From: a virus
IMG/VR virus record: IMGVR_UViG_3300030107_005583
Coordinates: 1 to 47,516 of that record
Direction: 5' to 3' (one strand)
DNA length: 47,516 bases
The position numbers and the translations under genes are program-made. Shown here in pieces: positions 6,485-14,654 of the stretch. The notes below the pieces were generated by a model. The model did no database searches and was not told the DNA's origin. It was given only the letters and a program-made list of their open reading frames with translations. Each line of letters opens with the position of its first letter. Positions within the stretch are counted from its first letter, which is position 1.

Positions 6485-6712
6485 TCAGTCATAACCATAC
6501 ATCATCATATTTTCGTACTCTTCCGGGTGCATCATAGGAACAGATAAGTTATTGAAAACCTCACGCTCAACAAAGTCATACTCTCTTGACGGAAGGAAAT
6601 GTGCATGACCACTAATCTCATTAGTAATCTCGTCCCTGCACTGCACACCGCGTAGAATGTTTGCGATGTCTTTTGCCATAGCTACCAACTCATTATATTT
6701 TTCGTCTGTCAT
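6485..6712 (-). CDS. hypothetical protein, 75 aa
   Basis: ATG 6712 with AAAGGAT upstream. The N-terminus MTDEKYNELVAMAKDIANIL looks helical; the C-terminus is Met- and Tyr-rich (EEYENMMMYGYD). Second gene of the transcript from promoter 7033-7060. Function unknown. Confidence 0.7.
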   Translation of the reverse strand: MTDEKYNELVAMAKDIANILRGVQCRDEITNEISGHAHFLPSREYDFVEREVFNNLSVPMMHPEEYENMMMYGYD

Positions 6713-6728
6713 AATTTATCCTTTAAGT

Positions 6729-7004
6729 TTACCAGTCACTTGGATCTGGAGTGTTTTCCTCTATTAACTTTACTTGGTTTTCATAAATGTATTCCTCAAC
6801 AGCATCCCACATTTTTGTAAACACAGGATGCTGGCTCAGATTCTTACGAGTAATCTCAAAACCAAAGAATTCAATACTATCCAACTCAAACTCTGGACCT
6901 TCGGGCGGTTGAATTGCTTGACCTGACCTGTCATAGCCGATACCAACACCCTCACTTGTTTGAGTAAAAGAAAACTCAATATATTCTTCCATTGAACCGT
7001 ACAT
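6729..7004 (-). CDS. acidic hypothetical protein, 91 aa
   Basis: ATG 7004 with GTGAGG upstream. It begins MYGSMEEYIEFSFTQTSEGV and has very few basic residues. First gene after promoter 7033-7060. No domain recognised; charge and position suggest a host-directed early protein. Confidence 0.7.
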   Translation of the reverse strand: MYGSMEEYIEFSFTQTSEGVGIGYDRSGQAIQPPEGPEFELDSIEFFGFEITRKNLSQHPVFTKMWDAVEEYIYENQVKLIEENTPDPSDW

Positions 7005-7032
7005 AAATACCTCACTTGTTTTGTATACCCAT

Positions 7033-7060
7033 ATTATATAAAACTGGTACTACCTGTCAA
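7033..7060 (-). promoter_or_regulatory. sigma70-like early promoter
   Basis: TTGACA (7055-7060), 16-nt spacer with AGTACCAGTTTTA, TATAAT (7033-7038). Nearly identical to 6454-6481 over its 3' half. The upstream gene's TGA is part of the TGATATTTGACA head. Confidence 0.85.
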
Positions 7061-7063
7061 ATA

Positions 7064-8188
7064 TCATTCTATAATGCATTCCTGGCTATTGATTGGACTA
7101 TACAAACTAAAGAAAAGCGTATCTGAGTCCAGCCATCGGTGATACACAGGTGCATTGGCTTGTCCAGTTCTAATTAAAGACCTCATGAAGTCCAAAACGT
7201 AGTCTTCATCAACAGTTTTGTTTAGAATTAGAGCATGCAGAGCAGCAATCCTACCAAGTTTGTCTGGAGAAAATACATCTTCACTCAACTCATACTCGAC
7301 TCGGTCACTCTCTTGACACGTACCTAGAATTTCCAAAGCGTAAGCCTGAGCACTGCTATACTTTGGGCTATTCAAAAAAGCATAGGTCAAGTCATGAGTC
7401 CATTTCTCGCATTCCAAAGCATCAAGCCAATCGTCCAAGTTAGGTAAAAACCCACTAATGCCAGCATTTTGTTTTGACTCAGGAAACTTGTCTTTAGAAA
7501 CTCCAGCTTGTTCAAAAGCTGTACGACACAAGACGTTAGCTAAAAGTCTCTGACGTACATGAGCATCGACGACTGGTTTGAAAGACTCCTCAAAAACCTG
7601 AGTGCAAAGTTTACGTACAAACTCTTTGATTTTAGGATGTTTACCACGATTCACATCGACGTTGAAACTATGCACAAGCTGATGGTACTCAACAGAGTCG
7701 ATAAAGTCTGATTGCTCAACCAAAACCCTTTCTTCAGACTGTGTCGGCCAGCCAAACCCATCCTCTGGAAGTTCTTCAAAAAGGTCAACTTTGTATATTT
7801 TCCAAATTACCCTCTGGCCATCACTTTCGGATTGATATTTTTCAATAAATTTATTCTTTTCAGAAATAGCATCATCAAGGTTTTGGTACAGAAAATCACC
7901 TTCTTTGACCTTAGAGTCATTACCCTCACTCATACGAATGTTCACTTCAAACGGTGGAAGGCGATGGCTCAACACAGAGTCGCTTGGGAAAACACCACGT
8001 TGGTCGCGACATGCATCCCAAAGCATATCCCAGTCGATCAAAGCAAGAGCACTCGTGTATTGAATCTCAGTGTCATAGTCTGGAAAAAACATATACATAA
8101 TATCATTACGCCACCACGACTCTTCAGCCGTTTTTGGTGCAATGATTGCAAGAACTTCATAACCAGTAAGATAATTGTTTCTCTTCAT
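7064..8188 (-). CDS. hypothetical protein, 374 aa
   Basis: One of the longest genes in the early region. ATG 8188 (MKRNNYLTGYEVLAIIAPKT) is used; GAGAGGTAAATT precedes it. No signal peptide, membrane helix or metal motif is visible. Residues 95-130 contain the pattern FLYQNLDDAISEKNKFIEKY, reminiscent of the small domain that rewrites a numeric field in phage accessory proteins, but I do not recognise the family. It is third in a run of three longer unknown genes (9528, 8680, 8188) with touching ends, so they probably act together. Confidence 0.75.
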   Translation of the reverse strand: MKRNNYLTGYEVLAIIAPKTAEESWWRNDIMYMFFPDYDTEIQYTSALALIDWDMLWDACRDQRGVFPSDSVLSHRLPPFEVNIRMSEGNDSKVKEGDFLYQNLDDAISEKNKFIEKYQSESDGQRVIWKIYKVDLFEELPEDGFGWPTQSEERVLVEQSDFIDSVEYHQLVHSFNVDVNRGKHPKIKEFVRKLCTQVFEESFKPVVDAHVRQRLLANVLCRTAFEQAGVSKDKFPESKQNAGISGFLPNLDDWLDALECEKWTHDLTYAFLNSPKYSSAQAYALEILGTCQESDRVEYELSEDVFSPDKLGRIAALHALILNKTVDEDYVLDFMRSLIRTGQANAPVYHRWLDSDTLFFSLYSPINSQECIIE

Positions 8189-8191
8189 AAT

Positions 8192-8680
8192 TTACCTCTC
8201 TACCACCACCATATGCTCACCGCTAAAGTCAAAGTCAAAACCTCGACATTTACTACCACCGGGTCGATATGGACGATTATTATATTTACCAATAATTTTC
8301 TCTTCTGCGTGAATCAAAGCCTCTGACCACTTCATGGTCGGTTTCTTATCAAACCATTCGTCTCGATAAAAATACCTATTCCCAAGCTCTTCCTCGAAGT
8401 TATGAGGTGTGGCTCTACTTTCATCTTTGATAGAAACCCCACAATTCAACAAGTCCTTCACCTTGTTTTTGACATGAGTTGGGAGTTGCTCCTCCATGAG
8501 AAACCTCATGACTTGCTGTTCAATGAGTCTGTAGAGTTCACGATTCTCATCTTGGTCAGGTAACATGTTAGTGTGTCCAATGGGAGGTGTTCCATCCCAA
8601 GACGGACCAATACAGTTCATCACACCTTCGATGTCGTACATAAACTTGATAACTACTTCTTTCATTTTCTCAAGAGTCAT
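8192..8680 (-). CDS. hypothetical protein, 162 aa
   Basis: ATG 8680 overlaps the stop of the preceding gene by one base. Product begins MTLEKMKEVVIKFMYDIEGV. The middle is helical and acidic; the end carries Arg/Gly-rich NNRPYRPGGSKCRGFDFDFS. No recognised domain. Operon-coupled to the genes at 9528 and 8188. Confidence 0.7.
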   Translation of the reverse strand: MTLEKMKEVVIKFMYDIEGVMNCIGPSWDGTPPIGHTNMLPDQDENRELYRLIEQQVMRFLMEEQLPTHVKNKVKDLLNCGVSIKDESRATPHNFEEELGNRYFYRDEWFDKKPTMKWSEALIHAEEKIIGKYNNRPYRPGGSKCRGFDFDFSGEHMVVVER

Positions 8681-9528
8681 TATTCACCATCCTTTGTTAT
8701 AAATTTTTCAAAAACCTTATCCATTATCTCTTGCATCTTTTTGTCACCGACGAGCATAGAATTACCTTCTGTCACATTAACGATGTCGCTCAAAAAGGCA
8801 TTAGAGCGTCTTGGTGCGTCGCTGAATGCCCCACTCAAACTACTCGTTAGTGATTCGTTTAAGTCATTGGAGAAGTCTGTCTTTTTAGAGTTCACGATTG
8901 AACGTGATATTGACCGATTTGTTTGCTCAACCTCTTCCTGTAAGAATCTTGCAAAAACTTCTTCAGTAATTTTTTTTGCTTGCTCATAAGTAAAACTTAT
9001 GTCCTCTCCAGCGGCCACATGTCTAATTTCATCCAGAAACAACCAGGATCCTTCTGGTGCATCAGAAAAAGCCTCTTTCAAACCTGTTCGTAAATTAGTT
9101 TCTAGTTCAGACTTCAAGTCTTCTGAATCAATCAAAGCATCACTTGTGTCTTGGCATAGCCCAAGCACGTAAGGTAATTTTTCACCACAAGACTTTATGA
9201 AGTCTGCTAGTGCCAGCCATGCGGCACATTTATATGCTTTGTTGATAGCTTGATCTATGCTTTCACCATGAAAAAACAACAACTCTTGTTTATGCTCTGC
9301 CATGTGTGAAATCAATCCAGACAGATTCTTTTCATAACTCAAAAAATGAAACAGAATTTGAGACGCAGGTGTTTTAGGCATCAATGCAGCTAACTCAATA
9401 GCATCCATAGTTTCAGGTAAACTAAAGTCATAGTTGAGGTCGTCAACTACGTGTGTCATACGCACCACTTTCTTAGCTAAAATATTTTCACAATTATCAC
9501 GATTAAGATCTAAATTTGACCAGTCCAT
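8680..9528 (-). CDS. hypothetical helical protein with internal repeat, 282 aa
   Basis: I choose ATG 9528 (MDWSNLDLNRDNCENILAKK), preceded by AGGAGG, over an upstream frame extension. The protein appears to repeat internally: LKSELETNLRTGLKEAFSDA near 175 and LNESLTSSLSGAFSDA near 235 are each followed by a P-x-x-S-x-x-FL segment and an E-x-x-x-x-x-EVFARFL / DKVFEKFI helix. This suggests duplication of a roughly 60-residue unit. Function unknown. Confidence 0.7.
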   Translation of the reverse strand: MDWSNLDLNRDNCENILAKKVVRMTHVVDDLNYDFSLPETMDAIELAALMPKTPASQILFHFLSYEKNLSGLISHMAEHKQELLFFHGESIDQAINKAYKCAAWLALADFIKSCGEKLPYVLGLCQDTSDALIDSEDLKSELETNLRTGLKEAFSDAPEGSWLFLDEIRHVAAGEDISFTYEQAKKITEEVFARFLQEEVEQTNRSISRSIVNSKKTDFSNDLNESLTSSLSGAFSDAPRRSNAFLSDIVNVTEGNSMLVGDKKMQEIMDKVFEKFITKDGE

Positions 9529-9536
9529 AAAACCTC

Positions 9537-9782
9537 CTATCGACATCCGTCGCAATACTCACAATACAAAGTACAGCTACATTTAACTGCTACCCTGCCC
9601 TGCAAATAATCCGATATCATCTTGGCCATCTCTTCCGTGTCACACTCACATACAAAAACAGAAGGCTGCTCTACCTCGCCACGTTCGTATGCAGCATATT
9701 GAAGGCCACGCACTATGTGTGTGTCCCCATCAGAACTGGGTTCTGATATTACTTTCTCTACTTTTAGTTCGTTAAGTAACAT
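9537..9782 (-). CDS. small protein with C-terminal Cys cluster, 81 aa
   Basis: ATG 9782 (MLLNELKVEKVISEPSSDGD) has AAGGAGG upstream; in-frame starts farther upstream lie inside the promoter. The C-terminus contains CSCTLYCEYCDGC, a dense Cys cluster likely to bind metal. First gene behind promoter 9809-9836. Function unknown. Confidence 0.7.
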   Translation of the reverse strand: MLLNELKVEKVISEPSSDGDTHIVRGLQYAAYERGEVEQPSVFVCECDTEEMAKMISDYLQGRVAVKCSCTLYCEYCDGCR

Positions 9783-9808
9783 AGGTAGTCCTCCTTGTTT
9801 ATACACAT

Positions 9809-9836
9809 ATAATATACTAAAAGGATTACTTGTCAA
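9809..9836 (-). promoter_or_regulatory. sigma70-like early promoter
   Basis: TTGACA (9831-9836), 16-nt spacer, TATTAT (9809-9814). It drives the operon 9782-7064 or its first genes. Upstream (9840-10014) I see no supportable gene. Confidence 0.7.
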
Positions 9837-10014
9837 ATATTAAAAAAGTAAACTACGCAAAACGAGGAAGTCCCTGCAAGCGAACTCACAAGGACCGAGA
9901 TTTGAATTGAGTGGATTCCGGCTTTTCCTGCTCGAAGGATTCGTGCTGGATACTTCCGGGGAAGGATATAAAAATCCTACACCAATATCACAATCCCACA
10001 AGAAAATTATCTGA

Positions 10015-10200
10015 CTACGTCCTATTCTCGGACAACCATCTCTCACCCAAAGGGGTTATGGTCCATCCGGTGTTGCGCTTACCAGACACTAAACCTTTTT
10101 TCTGTAGCTTTTCTAGTGTTCCTCTCGGCCTAGACAAATGACCTTTTTGCTTAACTTCTAACAGAACACTTCTTTGAACAGGGGTTACTATTTTTTTCAT
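10015..10200 (-). CDS. small winged-helix-like protein, 61 aa
   Basis: ATG 10200, beginning MKKIVTPVQRSVLLEVKQKG. The segments VLLEVKQKGHLSRP, TLEKLQKKGLVSGKR and GWTITPLGERWL follow the helix-helix-wing order of a small DNA-binding winged helix. The ribosome site is weak and the start overlaps the upstream gene by 50 nt. Possibly a regulator; moderate confidence. Confidence 0.55.
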   Translation of the reverse strand: MKKIVTPVQRSVLLEVKQKGHLSRPRGTLEKLQKKGLVSGKRNTGWTITPLGERWLSENRT

Positions 10201-10438
10201 TGGATTTCTTATCTCTTTTCTCTTTGTAATATAATTTTAAGTTTAATAAATACTCTCTCGACTTCTCTATTTTTAGGAAAGGAACTTGATCGTACTTATC
10301 CGTCTCAATACCCAACTCTGCGTCTTCTAATATTTCGTGGTACATCTCACCAAGAAACTTATCAAAAAACAAGTCATAGAGCTTCTCCATTAAGACAAGC
10401 CCTTCTGCAACTTCTTCTGTCATCCTTGGTCGGTTCAT
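10151..10438 (-). CDS. hypothetical protein, 95 aa
   Basis: Starts at ATG 10438 (MNRPRMTEEVAEGLVLMEKL). Predicted helical, with a very basic tail (YYKEKRDKKSNEKNSNPCSK). The C-terminal region overlaps the next gene. Function unknown. Confidence 0.6.
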   Translation of the reverse strand: MNRPRMTEEVAEGLVLMEKLYDLFFDKFLGEMYHEILEDAELGIETDKYDQVPFLKIEKSREYLLNLKLYYKEKRDKKSNEKNSNPCSKKCSVRS

Positions 10439-10445
10439 TCAAATC

Positions 10446-10745
10446 CTACTCTGTGTGGAACGATTCTATAAGATTATCAGCCTCTAAAACTAAGAAAAAT
10501 TCCCAATCTTGCTCAGTCCAGGGTACTAAAGCATCGTCTACCCCATTGTCGTAGTCTTTGCATGCAGAATCCATGTCATCATATCTATCGTTTTCTTTCA
10601 AGCCATAACATTCATTAGATAGTGCGTTGAAGTTCTCCACCACTAGATCTCCATCTGGGTTGTAGATAGCTAAACCCCAATCCATGTACAACGAAGTAAA
10701 TACCTGTAACTTGAATCCGTCTTCCGTAATGTGCTCTGCAAACAT
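10446..10745 (-). CDS. acidic hypothetical protein, 99 aa
   Basis: ATG 10745 with AAAGGAG upstream. It begins MFAEHITEDGFKLQVFTSLY and contains an acidic DRYDDMDSACKDYDNGVDD segment and several tryptophans (PWTEQDWEFF). It resembles small acidic inhibitors in character only. No family recognised. Confidence 0.7.
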   Translation of the reverse strand: MFAEHITEDGFKLQVFTSLYMDWGLAIYNPDGDLVVENFNALSNECYGLKENDRYDDMDSACKDYDNGVDDALVPWTEQDWEFFLVLEADNLIESFHTE

Positions 10746-10771
10746 AATATAATCTCCTTTATCTATAATAA

Positions 10772-11095
10772 TTATCTTTCTTTTTCTCTTACCCTATATA
10801 AAGACTCTCGCTCTCTAGCAAGCAACTGGCCCTGCAACGACTGGGCCTGAGTCAACAACTTATCCTCTTTGTCACGATTCTCTCTACGTATCTCTGATAT
10901 GATTTTATCATACTTTTCTCTAGTCAGTTCAATTCGACGGTCATAACCTGCGTCAATCTCTTTTAACTGTGTTTGAAAAGAAACAACCAGCGTATCAAAC
11001 TTCTTTTGCATACTTACGTGTTGCCACACCAAAAAAGCTGCGAATGAACCCAATGCCCCAAAGTCCAGTATTTGCGATATTATTGCGTCTGTCAT
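10772..11095 (-). CDS. membrane-anchored coiled-coil protein, possible holin-like
   Basis: 107 aa. Residues 9-26 (ILDFGALGSFAAFLVWQH) form one hydrophobic segment near the N-terminus, followed by a long charged coiled coil with many Arg and Glu residues to the end. One short N-terminal membrane helix plus a charged helical tail resembles UviB/BhlA-type holin-like proteins or an inner-membrane spanin, by architecture only. ATG 11095 follows a GGGGGGTGA site. Confidence 0.55.
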   Translation of the reverse strand: MTDAIISQILDFGALGSFAAFLVWQHVSMQKKFDTLVVSFQTQLKEIDAGYDRRIELTREKYDKIISEIRRENRDKEDKLLTQAQSLQGQLLARERESLYRVREKER

Positions 11096-11169
11096 ATCAC
11101 CCCCCTACTTCTGACAAACTTATTAGAAGTTAGGATACAGGCAACAACAACATACGCAAAGCAGATAAA

Positions 11170-11385
11170 CTATCCGCTAGTCGGAACAGAGCCAGGGTTT
11201 GGGTTATCCTCTCTCCACAAAACCTCTCCGCATGTAGAGCAAACAATCATCGCACAAACCACTTCATCATCTACAAAACAAACAAAATCGCCACCAACAT
11301 TAGCGTATTGAACAACACACTCTATCTCGTGACCTCTGTGTTTGAGTAGTATGTCAAACAAGTTTGGATCATCTGTTTTTTTCAT
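11170..11385 (-). CDS. small protein, 71 aa
   Basis: ATG 11385 (MKKTDDPNLFDILLKHRGHE) is preceded by GGGGT; the frame extends further but without a better site. Contains two cysteine-valine beta stretches and a late CSTCGEVLWRED knuckle, so zinc binding is possible although only one C-x2-C pair is clear. Overlaps the upstream gene by 17 nt. Confidence 0.6.
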   Translation of the reverse strand: MKKTDDPNLFDILLKHRGHEIECVVQYANVGGDFVCFVDDEVVCAMIVCSTCGEVLWREDNPNPGSVPTSG

Positions 11386-11635
11386 CACTACCCCAACGAC
11401 CATTTATTAGTCCGTGAAGGATGTGAGAACGGATCAATTTTACAGAAGAAAACTCTTTATCTTTTTGAGAGTCTTTTAATTGAAGCAACCAAGACACTTT
11501 TGGTCTTTTAAAGTTATCCACAACCACAGTTTTTCTTAACGCCTTGCCGACATGATTGCCGAAAACAATTATATCGTAAGAGTTAATTACTCCATCAGTA
11601 GAATTTTTGTGAAATACGATTTCTTTTTTCACCAT
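11369..11635 (-). CDS. basic hypothetical protein, 88 aa
   Basis: ATG 11635, beginning MVKKEIVFHKNSTDGVINSY. Lys/Arg-rich with a central LRKTVVVDNFKRPKVSWLLQ segment. It lies directly downstream of tRNA-Arg and may be on the same transcript. No known family. Confidence 0.65.
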   Translation of the reverse strand: MVKKEIVFHKNSTDGVINSYDIIVFGNHVGKALRKTVVVDNFKRPKVSWLLQLKDSQKDKEFSSVKLIRSHILHGLINGRWGSDEKNR

Positions 11636-11674
11636 ACTAAACTCACTTTTATAAGGTTTTTATTTATAGCCAGC

Positions 11675-11747
11675 ACCTCGAACAGGACTCGAACCTGTGA
11701 CCTACGGCTTAGAAGGCCGTTGCTCTATCCAACTGAGCTATCGAGGC
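11675..11747 (-). tRNA. tRNA-Arg(UCU)
   Basis: The minus strand folds as a full cloverleaf. Acceptor GCCTCGA pairs with TCGAGGT (one G-U), the D-arm is TAGCTCAGTTGGATAGAGCA, the anticodon loop is CTTCTAA with anticodon TCT, and the T-arm contains GGTTCGAGTCC. The 3' CCA is not encoded. This tRNA reads AGA (and AGG), codons often rare in bacterial hosts. Confidence 0.95.
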
Positions 11748-11783
11748 AAAATTAAATAAGTAATACTTTTAAGATATAAACAC

Positions 11784-11811
11784 ATAATAACAAAAATATA
11801 CTATTTGTCAA
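11784..11811 (-). promoter_or_regulatory. promoter upstream of tRNA-Arg
   Basis: TTGACA (11806-11811), 16 nt, TATTAT (11784-11789) on the minus strand. It sits about 37 nt upstream of the mature tRNA 5' end, so it can drive the tRNA and the genes after it. Confidence 0.7.
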
Positions 11812-11814
11812 CTA

Positions 11815-12945
11815 CTATATTTTACTACAGATAATAGTCATATCTGCGTTTGCGGATAGACTTTCCCAAGTAACTGTAATCTTATGAAAATGTTGTAGCG
11901 ATCCTGTAAATTGATCGTCAGAAAAAACAATCAGACCATCTGTTGCCGCCCTTCCCATTGAAGGATCCCCTGATGACAACAAAGACCCTCTTTCAGGAAA
12001 ATCAGGGTCGCCAGGTAATAAAGTTCCATATACATTAACTATTGCTGTTGAAGTACCACCCTCAGAGGGGAATATTGAAGTGCCTCCACGAAGCCTTGAA
12101 TTAACTTGGACTCCTCCCCTAGTGACAGATATAGATTCTGTTGAAGAAGATAATTCAATATCATTACCGGCTAACCCAGAGTTCACGGCACTAATAAAAA
12201 CTACATGACTATCTGGCGCAGTGGTTGAATCTCCACGAGTTGCGGTAATTAAACTGGAGAAATTTGTCCCTGACAACGCGGTCGCTATAGAGGTCGCAGT
12301 GTTGGCAACAACTCCATTAGTCCCCCCAGTAAATGCCGTTGGTACGTTAACACTACATACAGAATCCCAGTGAGATCTATCTATTACATATATGGGTAAA
12401 TTACCTACTGCACCAGCAGTATCTTGAGTCAATAAAACAACCCCAGGGGAGGGATTGCTTGCAGTCACGGTAATACCACTATTATTTATAGCGTTAACGA
12501 GCGCAATGGCAGACCCCGAAGCGCCGCCTCCTGCTGCGGTAATACCTGTCACAGGCAAATATCCAAACTCAACACCATTGGCACTATCATCAATCTCAAA
12601 AGGAATTAAGCTAGGAGAATCAGTGCCTGAAGAGACTATCGGTATCGTAATTTTTGATCCATCATTTGGCTTTCCAGAAAAAGTAAATGTGGCTGTTGCT
12701 GCAACATATGGATCTGGAGTAACAGTCGCACTAACACCACCCACGGTTAAAGTAAAATTACTATCAGGATTTGATAAAACAAAAAAAGACCCATTAGACG
12801 AATTGAAAAAATTAGACGATCCTGCTTTTGCAGACCCTTGCTTCACAACGTAACGAATAGCAGCAGACTTAGCATCTCCTACAAGAAAACTAACACTACC
12901 GGATGTTGCCGTAGAGTGTCGAACTAATGTTTGTTTAGTAGCCAT
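11815..12945 (-). CDS. virion-like structural protein, 376 aa
   Basis: Rich in Ser, Thr, Gly, Val and Ala with almost no Cys, typical of beta-rich virion proteins. An ATFTFSGKPNDGSKITIPIV-type segment near 85 is followed by ALVNAINNSGITVTA near 150 and by VVLLTQDTAGAVGNLPI; a related A-x-x-L-x-x-T-N-F-x-x-x-I-T-A-T segment with GLAGNDIELSSS repeats near 225-265. The repeated A-[LT]-x-x-I/L-N/S pattern suggests two copies of a beta domain. Probably a tail, decoration or adhesin-like virion component. Its start overlaps the neighbouring stop (TAATG). Not identified to family. Confidence 0.65.
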   Translation of the reverse strand: MATKQTLVRHSTATSGSVSFLVGDAKSAAIRYVVKQGSAKAGSSNFFNSSNGSFFVLSNPDSNFTLTVGGVSATVTPDPYVAATATFTFSGKPNDGSKITIPIVSSGTDSPSLIPFEIDDSANGVEFGYLPVTGITAAGGGASGSAIALVNAINNSGITVTASNPSPGVVLLTQDTAGAVGNLPIYVIDRSHWDSVCSVNVPTAFTGGTNGVVANTATSIATALSGTNFSSLITATRGDSTTAPDSHVVFISAVNSGLAGNDIELSSSTESISVTRGGVQVNSRLRGGTSIFPSEGGTSTAIVNVYGTLLPGDPDFPERGSLLSSGDPSMGRAATDGLIVFSDDQFTGSLQHFHKITVTWESLSANADMTIICSKI

Positions 12946-13202
12946 TATTCCAAATCAACTAAAATAGGACCATTTTCACCAACGTAAGCACCTGCCACGT
13001 TGTACTCCATGTACTCTACGGCTTCATCATGAGACATACCATCTCTATCTACCATCACATCCACACATTTTGCGTAGTCATAAACAGCGACATCTGGAGA
13101 GCCACATCTACGAGCTATGCCTATCAAAGCATTATCGAACCCGTCAATGAATAAAGCCTCAGGATTACACTCAGAGAGTCTTTCTTTAATAATTTCAAGC
13201 AT
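12945..13202 (-). CDS. conserved phage/bacterial hypothetical (DGMSHDEAVEYMEYN family), 85 aa
   Basis: I use ATG 13202 (MLEIIKERLSECNPEALFID). The segments FIDGFDNALIGIARR, AVYDYAKCVDVMV and DGMSHDEAVEYMEYNVAGAY with VGENGPIL match, from memory, a widespread short protein family in phages and bacteria of unknown function. The conserved YDY-x-K-C, DGM-x-x-x-E-A and YVGE-x-x-P positions are all present, so it is likely intact. Confidence 0.75.
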   Translation of the reverse strand: MLEIIKERLSECNPEALFIDGFDNALIGIARRCGSPDVAVYDYAKCVDVMVDRDGMSHDEAVEYMEYNVAGAYVGENGPILVDLE

Positions 13203-13204
13203 GA

Positions 13205-13429
13205 TTAACCCGAATAATAAGCATCGAAGCCCGTTTTGCTCGACAATACTGTCCAACCACTGTCAGTAGCGTAGGTCTTAGCAAGGGCCTCAGTAGTAAA
13301 AAATGAGTTATTTAATATCCAACTATATGCCTGGTTAGTAAAGTACAAAAAATCATCCATACTACCTTCTATCAATCGGTAGCCAGATGGATTCGATTTA
13401 TGTCTGTACTTCACCCAGAAATAGATCAT
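13205..13429 (-). CDS. small hypothetical protein, 74 aa
   Basis: ATG 13429 (MIYFWVKYRHKSNPSGYRLI) overlaps the upstream stop as ATGA and has GGGGAG upstream. Aromatic- and Ser-rich, probably a small alpha/beta fold. Function unknown. Confidence 0.65.
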   Translation of the reverse strand: MIYFWVKYRHKSNPSGYRLIEGSMDDFLYFTNQAYSWILNNSFFTTEALAKTYATDSGWTVLSSKTGFDAYYSG

Positions 13430-13833
13430 TCTCCCCAATCCCTTACAATCGCCTGAAGAACTAGCAGGAATGCTAATTTTAACCTAACTGCCTTCCTATC
13501 CACAGCGATTTCTTCAACATCATCTGTTTTCTTAGTAGCCTTCACATAGAAAGCCTTATCTCCAGCACTTAATTGAAGATTAGTTATGTCCCAACCCATG
13601 TCAATAATCTTATCAATAACCTTATCGACATTGTCATCTATCTCTACGGAGTATTTTCTTCTAAGCCTACGAATGATTAGTTCTTCATCCCCATCCTGAG
13701 CATCGCCATGATATCGACTACGCTCTTTCGTAAGTGGAATTTTGACACTTCCGTTTCTACGAATGTGAACCGAATGCGTCTTTTCCGAATTTTTCTTAAC
13801 GGATGAAACACTATAATCTTTTGCAAGTCTCAT
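13426..13833 (-). CDS. basic hypothetical protein, 135 aa
   Basis: ATG 13833, beginning MRLAKDYSVSSVKKNSEKTH. Strongly basic N-terminus, an acidic DAQDGDEE segment near 46, and a hydrophobic C-terminus (LKLAFLLVLQAIVRDWGE) that is too short and charged-flanked to call a membrane helix confidently. Coupled to the next gene. Function unknown. Confidence 0.65.
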   Translation of the reverse strand: MRLAKDYSVSSVKKNSEKTHSVHIRRNGSVKIPLTKERSRYHGDAQDGDEELIIRRLRRKYSVEIDDNVDKVIDKIIDMGWDITNLQLSAGDKAFYVKATKKTDDVEEIAVDRKAVRLKLAFLLVLQAIVRDWGE

Positions 13834-13850
13834 AACCTTCCCTTTGCAAA

Positions 13851-14651
13851 CTAATAATTGGTAATCAATAACTCAGTACAATGCCCACGAGATTTACCCT
13901 CTCTGGATATTGAACTAATTGTTTGGATCTCACGCAGGTGAAACCCATCATACCATTCACGAACAAGTTTCGTATCACTGTTACTTACAGCAAACAAAAC
14001 ACCTCTCTCATCAAGACCTTTACAGAAGTCAGATAACTTTCTGTTCTCTGTATTCATAAATTCATTTGAGTTGTAGCCTGTAAAAGACTTCTCTGACTTC
14101 TTTACATACGGAGGGTCAAAATATGCAAAGTCCCCAGACGAGACGCCTTCCATGGTTTGTGTGTAATCACCTAACCTAATCTCAACATTCTTTAGTGAAT
14201 CACTGTACGACCTTACATTTGCGAAGTCCTTATGTGGCTCGCCCAAACGCTTTCCAAAAGCCACATTAAACAAACCTTTCTTGTTTCTTCGATACAGACC
14301 ATTGAACCCACACTTGTTTAAATAAATAAACCTAGCTGCTTGACGTATAGATTCAGAACTGTCTGAGTTAAACTCTTCTCTTATTTTGTAATAGAAATCT
14401 TCTCGGTTAACGAAAGAGTCGAGAACGTATATGACATCCTCTACATTGTTTTTCATTTGCCTGTGAGCATTTACTAAGTCTTTTTCAATGTCTCCGACTA
14501 CCTTAGAGTCAGAATTTACATTGAGACAGACTACGCCAGAACCAAGGAATGGTTCATAATACGTATTAAAGTCTTTCGGGAAAGAGACACGTAATTGATT
14601 TATGGACCGGAACTTGCCTCCAGGCCATTTTATAAACGAGCGTTTAAACAT
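13851..14651 (-). CDS. dam: DNA adenine methyltransferase (Dam / D12 class)
   Basis: 266 aa, a usual length for the family. AdoMet motif IKWPGGK at residues 7-13, motif YYEPFLGSG at 31-39 and catalytic DPPY at 179-182 are all intact, in the order of alpha-class N6-adenine methylases. It transfers a methyl group from AdoMet to adenine in a short DNA site, GATC in the closest relatives; the site here is not predictable. The usual phage role is protection from restriction or marking of packaged DNA. It starts directly after the small terminase gene. Confidence 0.95.
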   Translation of the reverse strand: MFKRSFIKWPGGKFRSINQLRVSFPKDFNTYYEPFLGSGVVCLNVNSDSKVVGDIEKDLVNAHRQMKNNVEDVIYVLDSFVNREDFYYKIREEFNSDSSESIRQAARFIYLNKCGFNGLYRRNKKGLFNVAFGKRLGEPHKDFANVRSYSDSLKNVEIRLGDYTQTMEGVSSGDFAYFDPPYVKKSEKSFTGYNSNEFMNTENRKLSDFCKGLDERGVLFAVSNSDTKLVREWYDGFHLREIQTISSISREGKSRGHCTELLITNY

Positions 14652-14654
14652 ATA

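Noticed and set aside
9840-10046. A 68-aa minus-strand frame upstream of the promoter at 9809
   Set aside because: GTG start, no ribosome site, composition unlike neighbours, and overlap with the gene at 10015. I also looked for a tRNA here and found no cloverleaf. I treat it as noncoding.
11108-11140. Short inverted repeat CTTCT...AGAAG between small genes
   Set aside because: Five bp with a 12-nt loop and no U-tract; likely chance.
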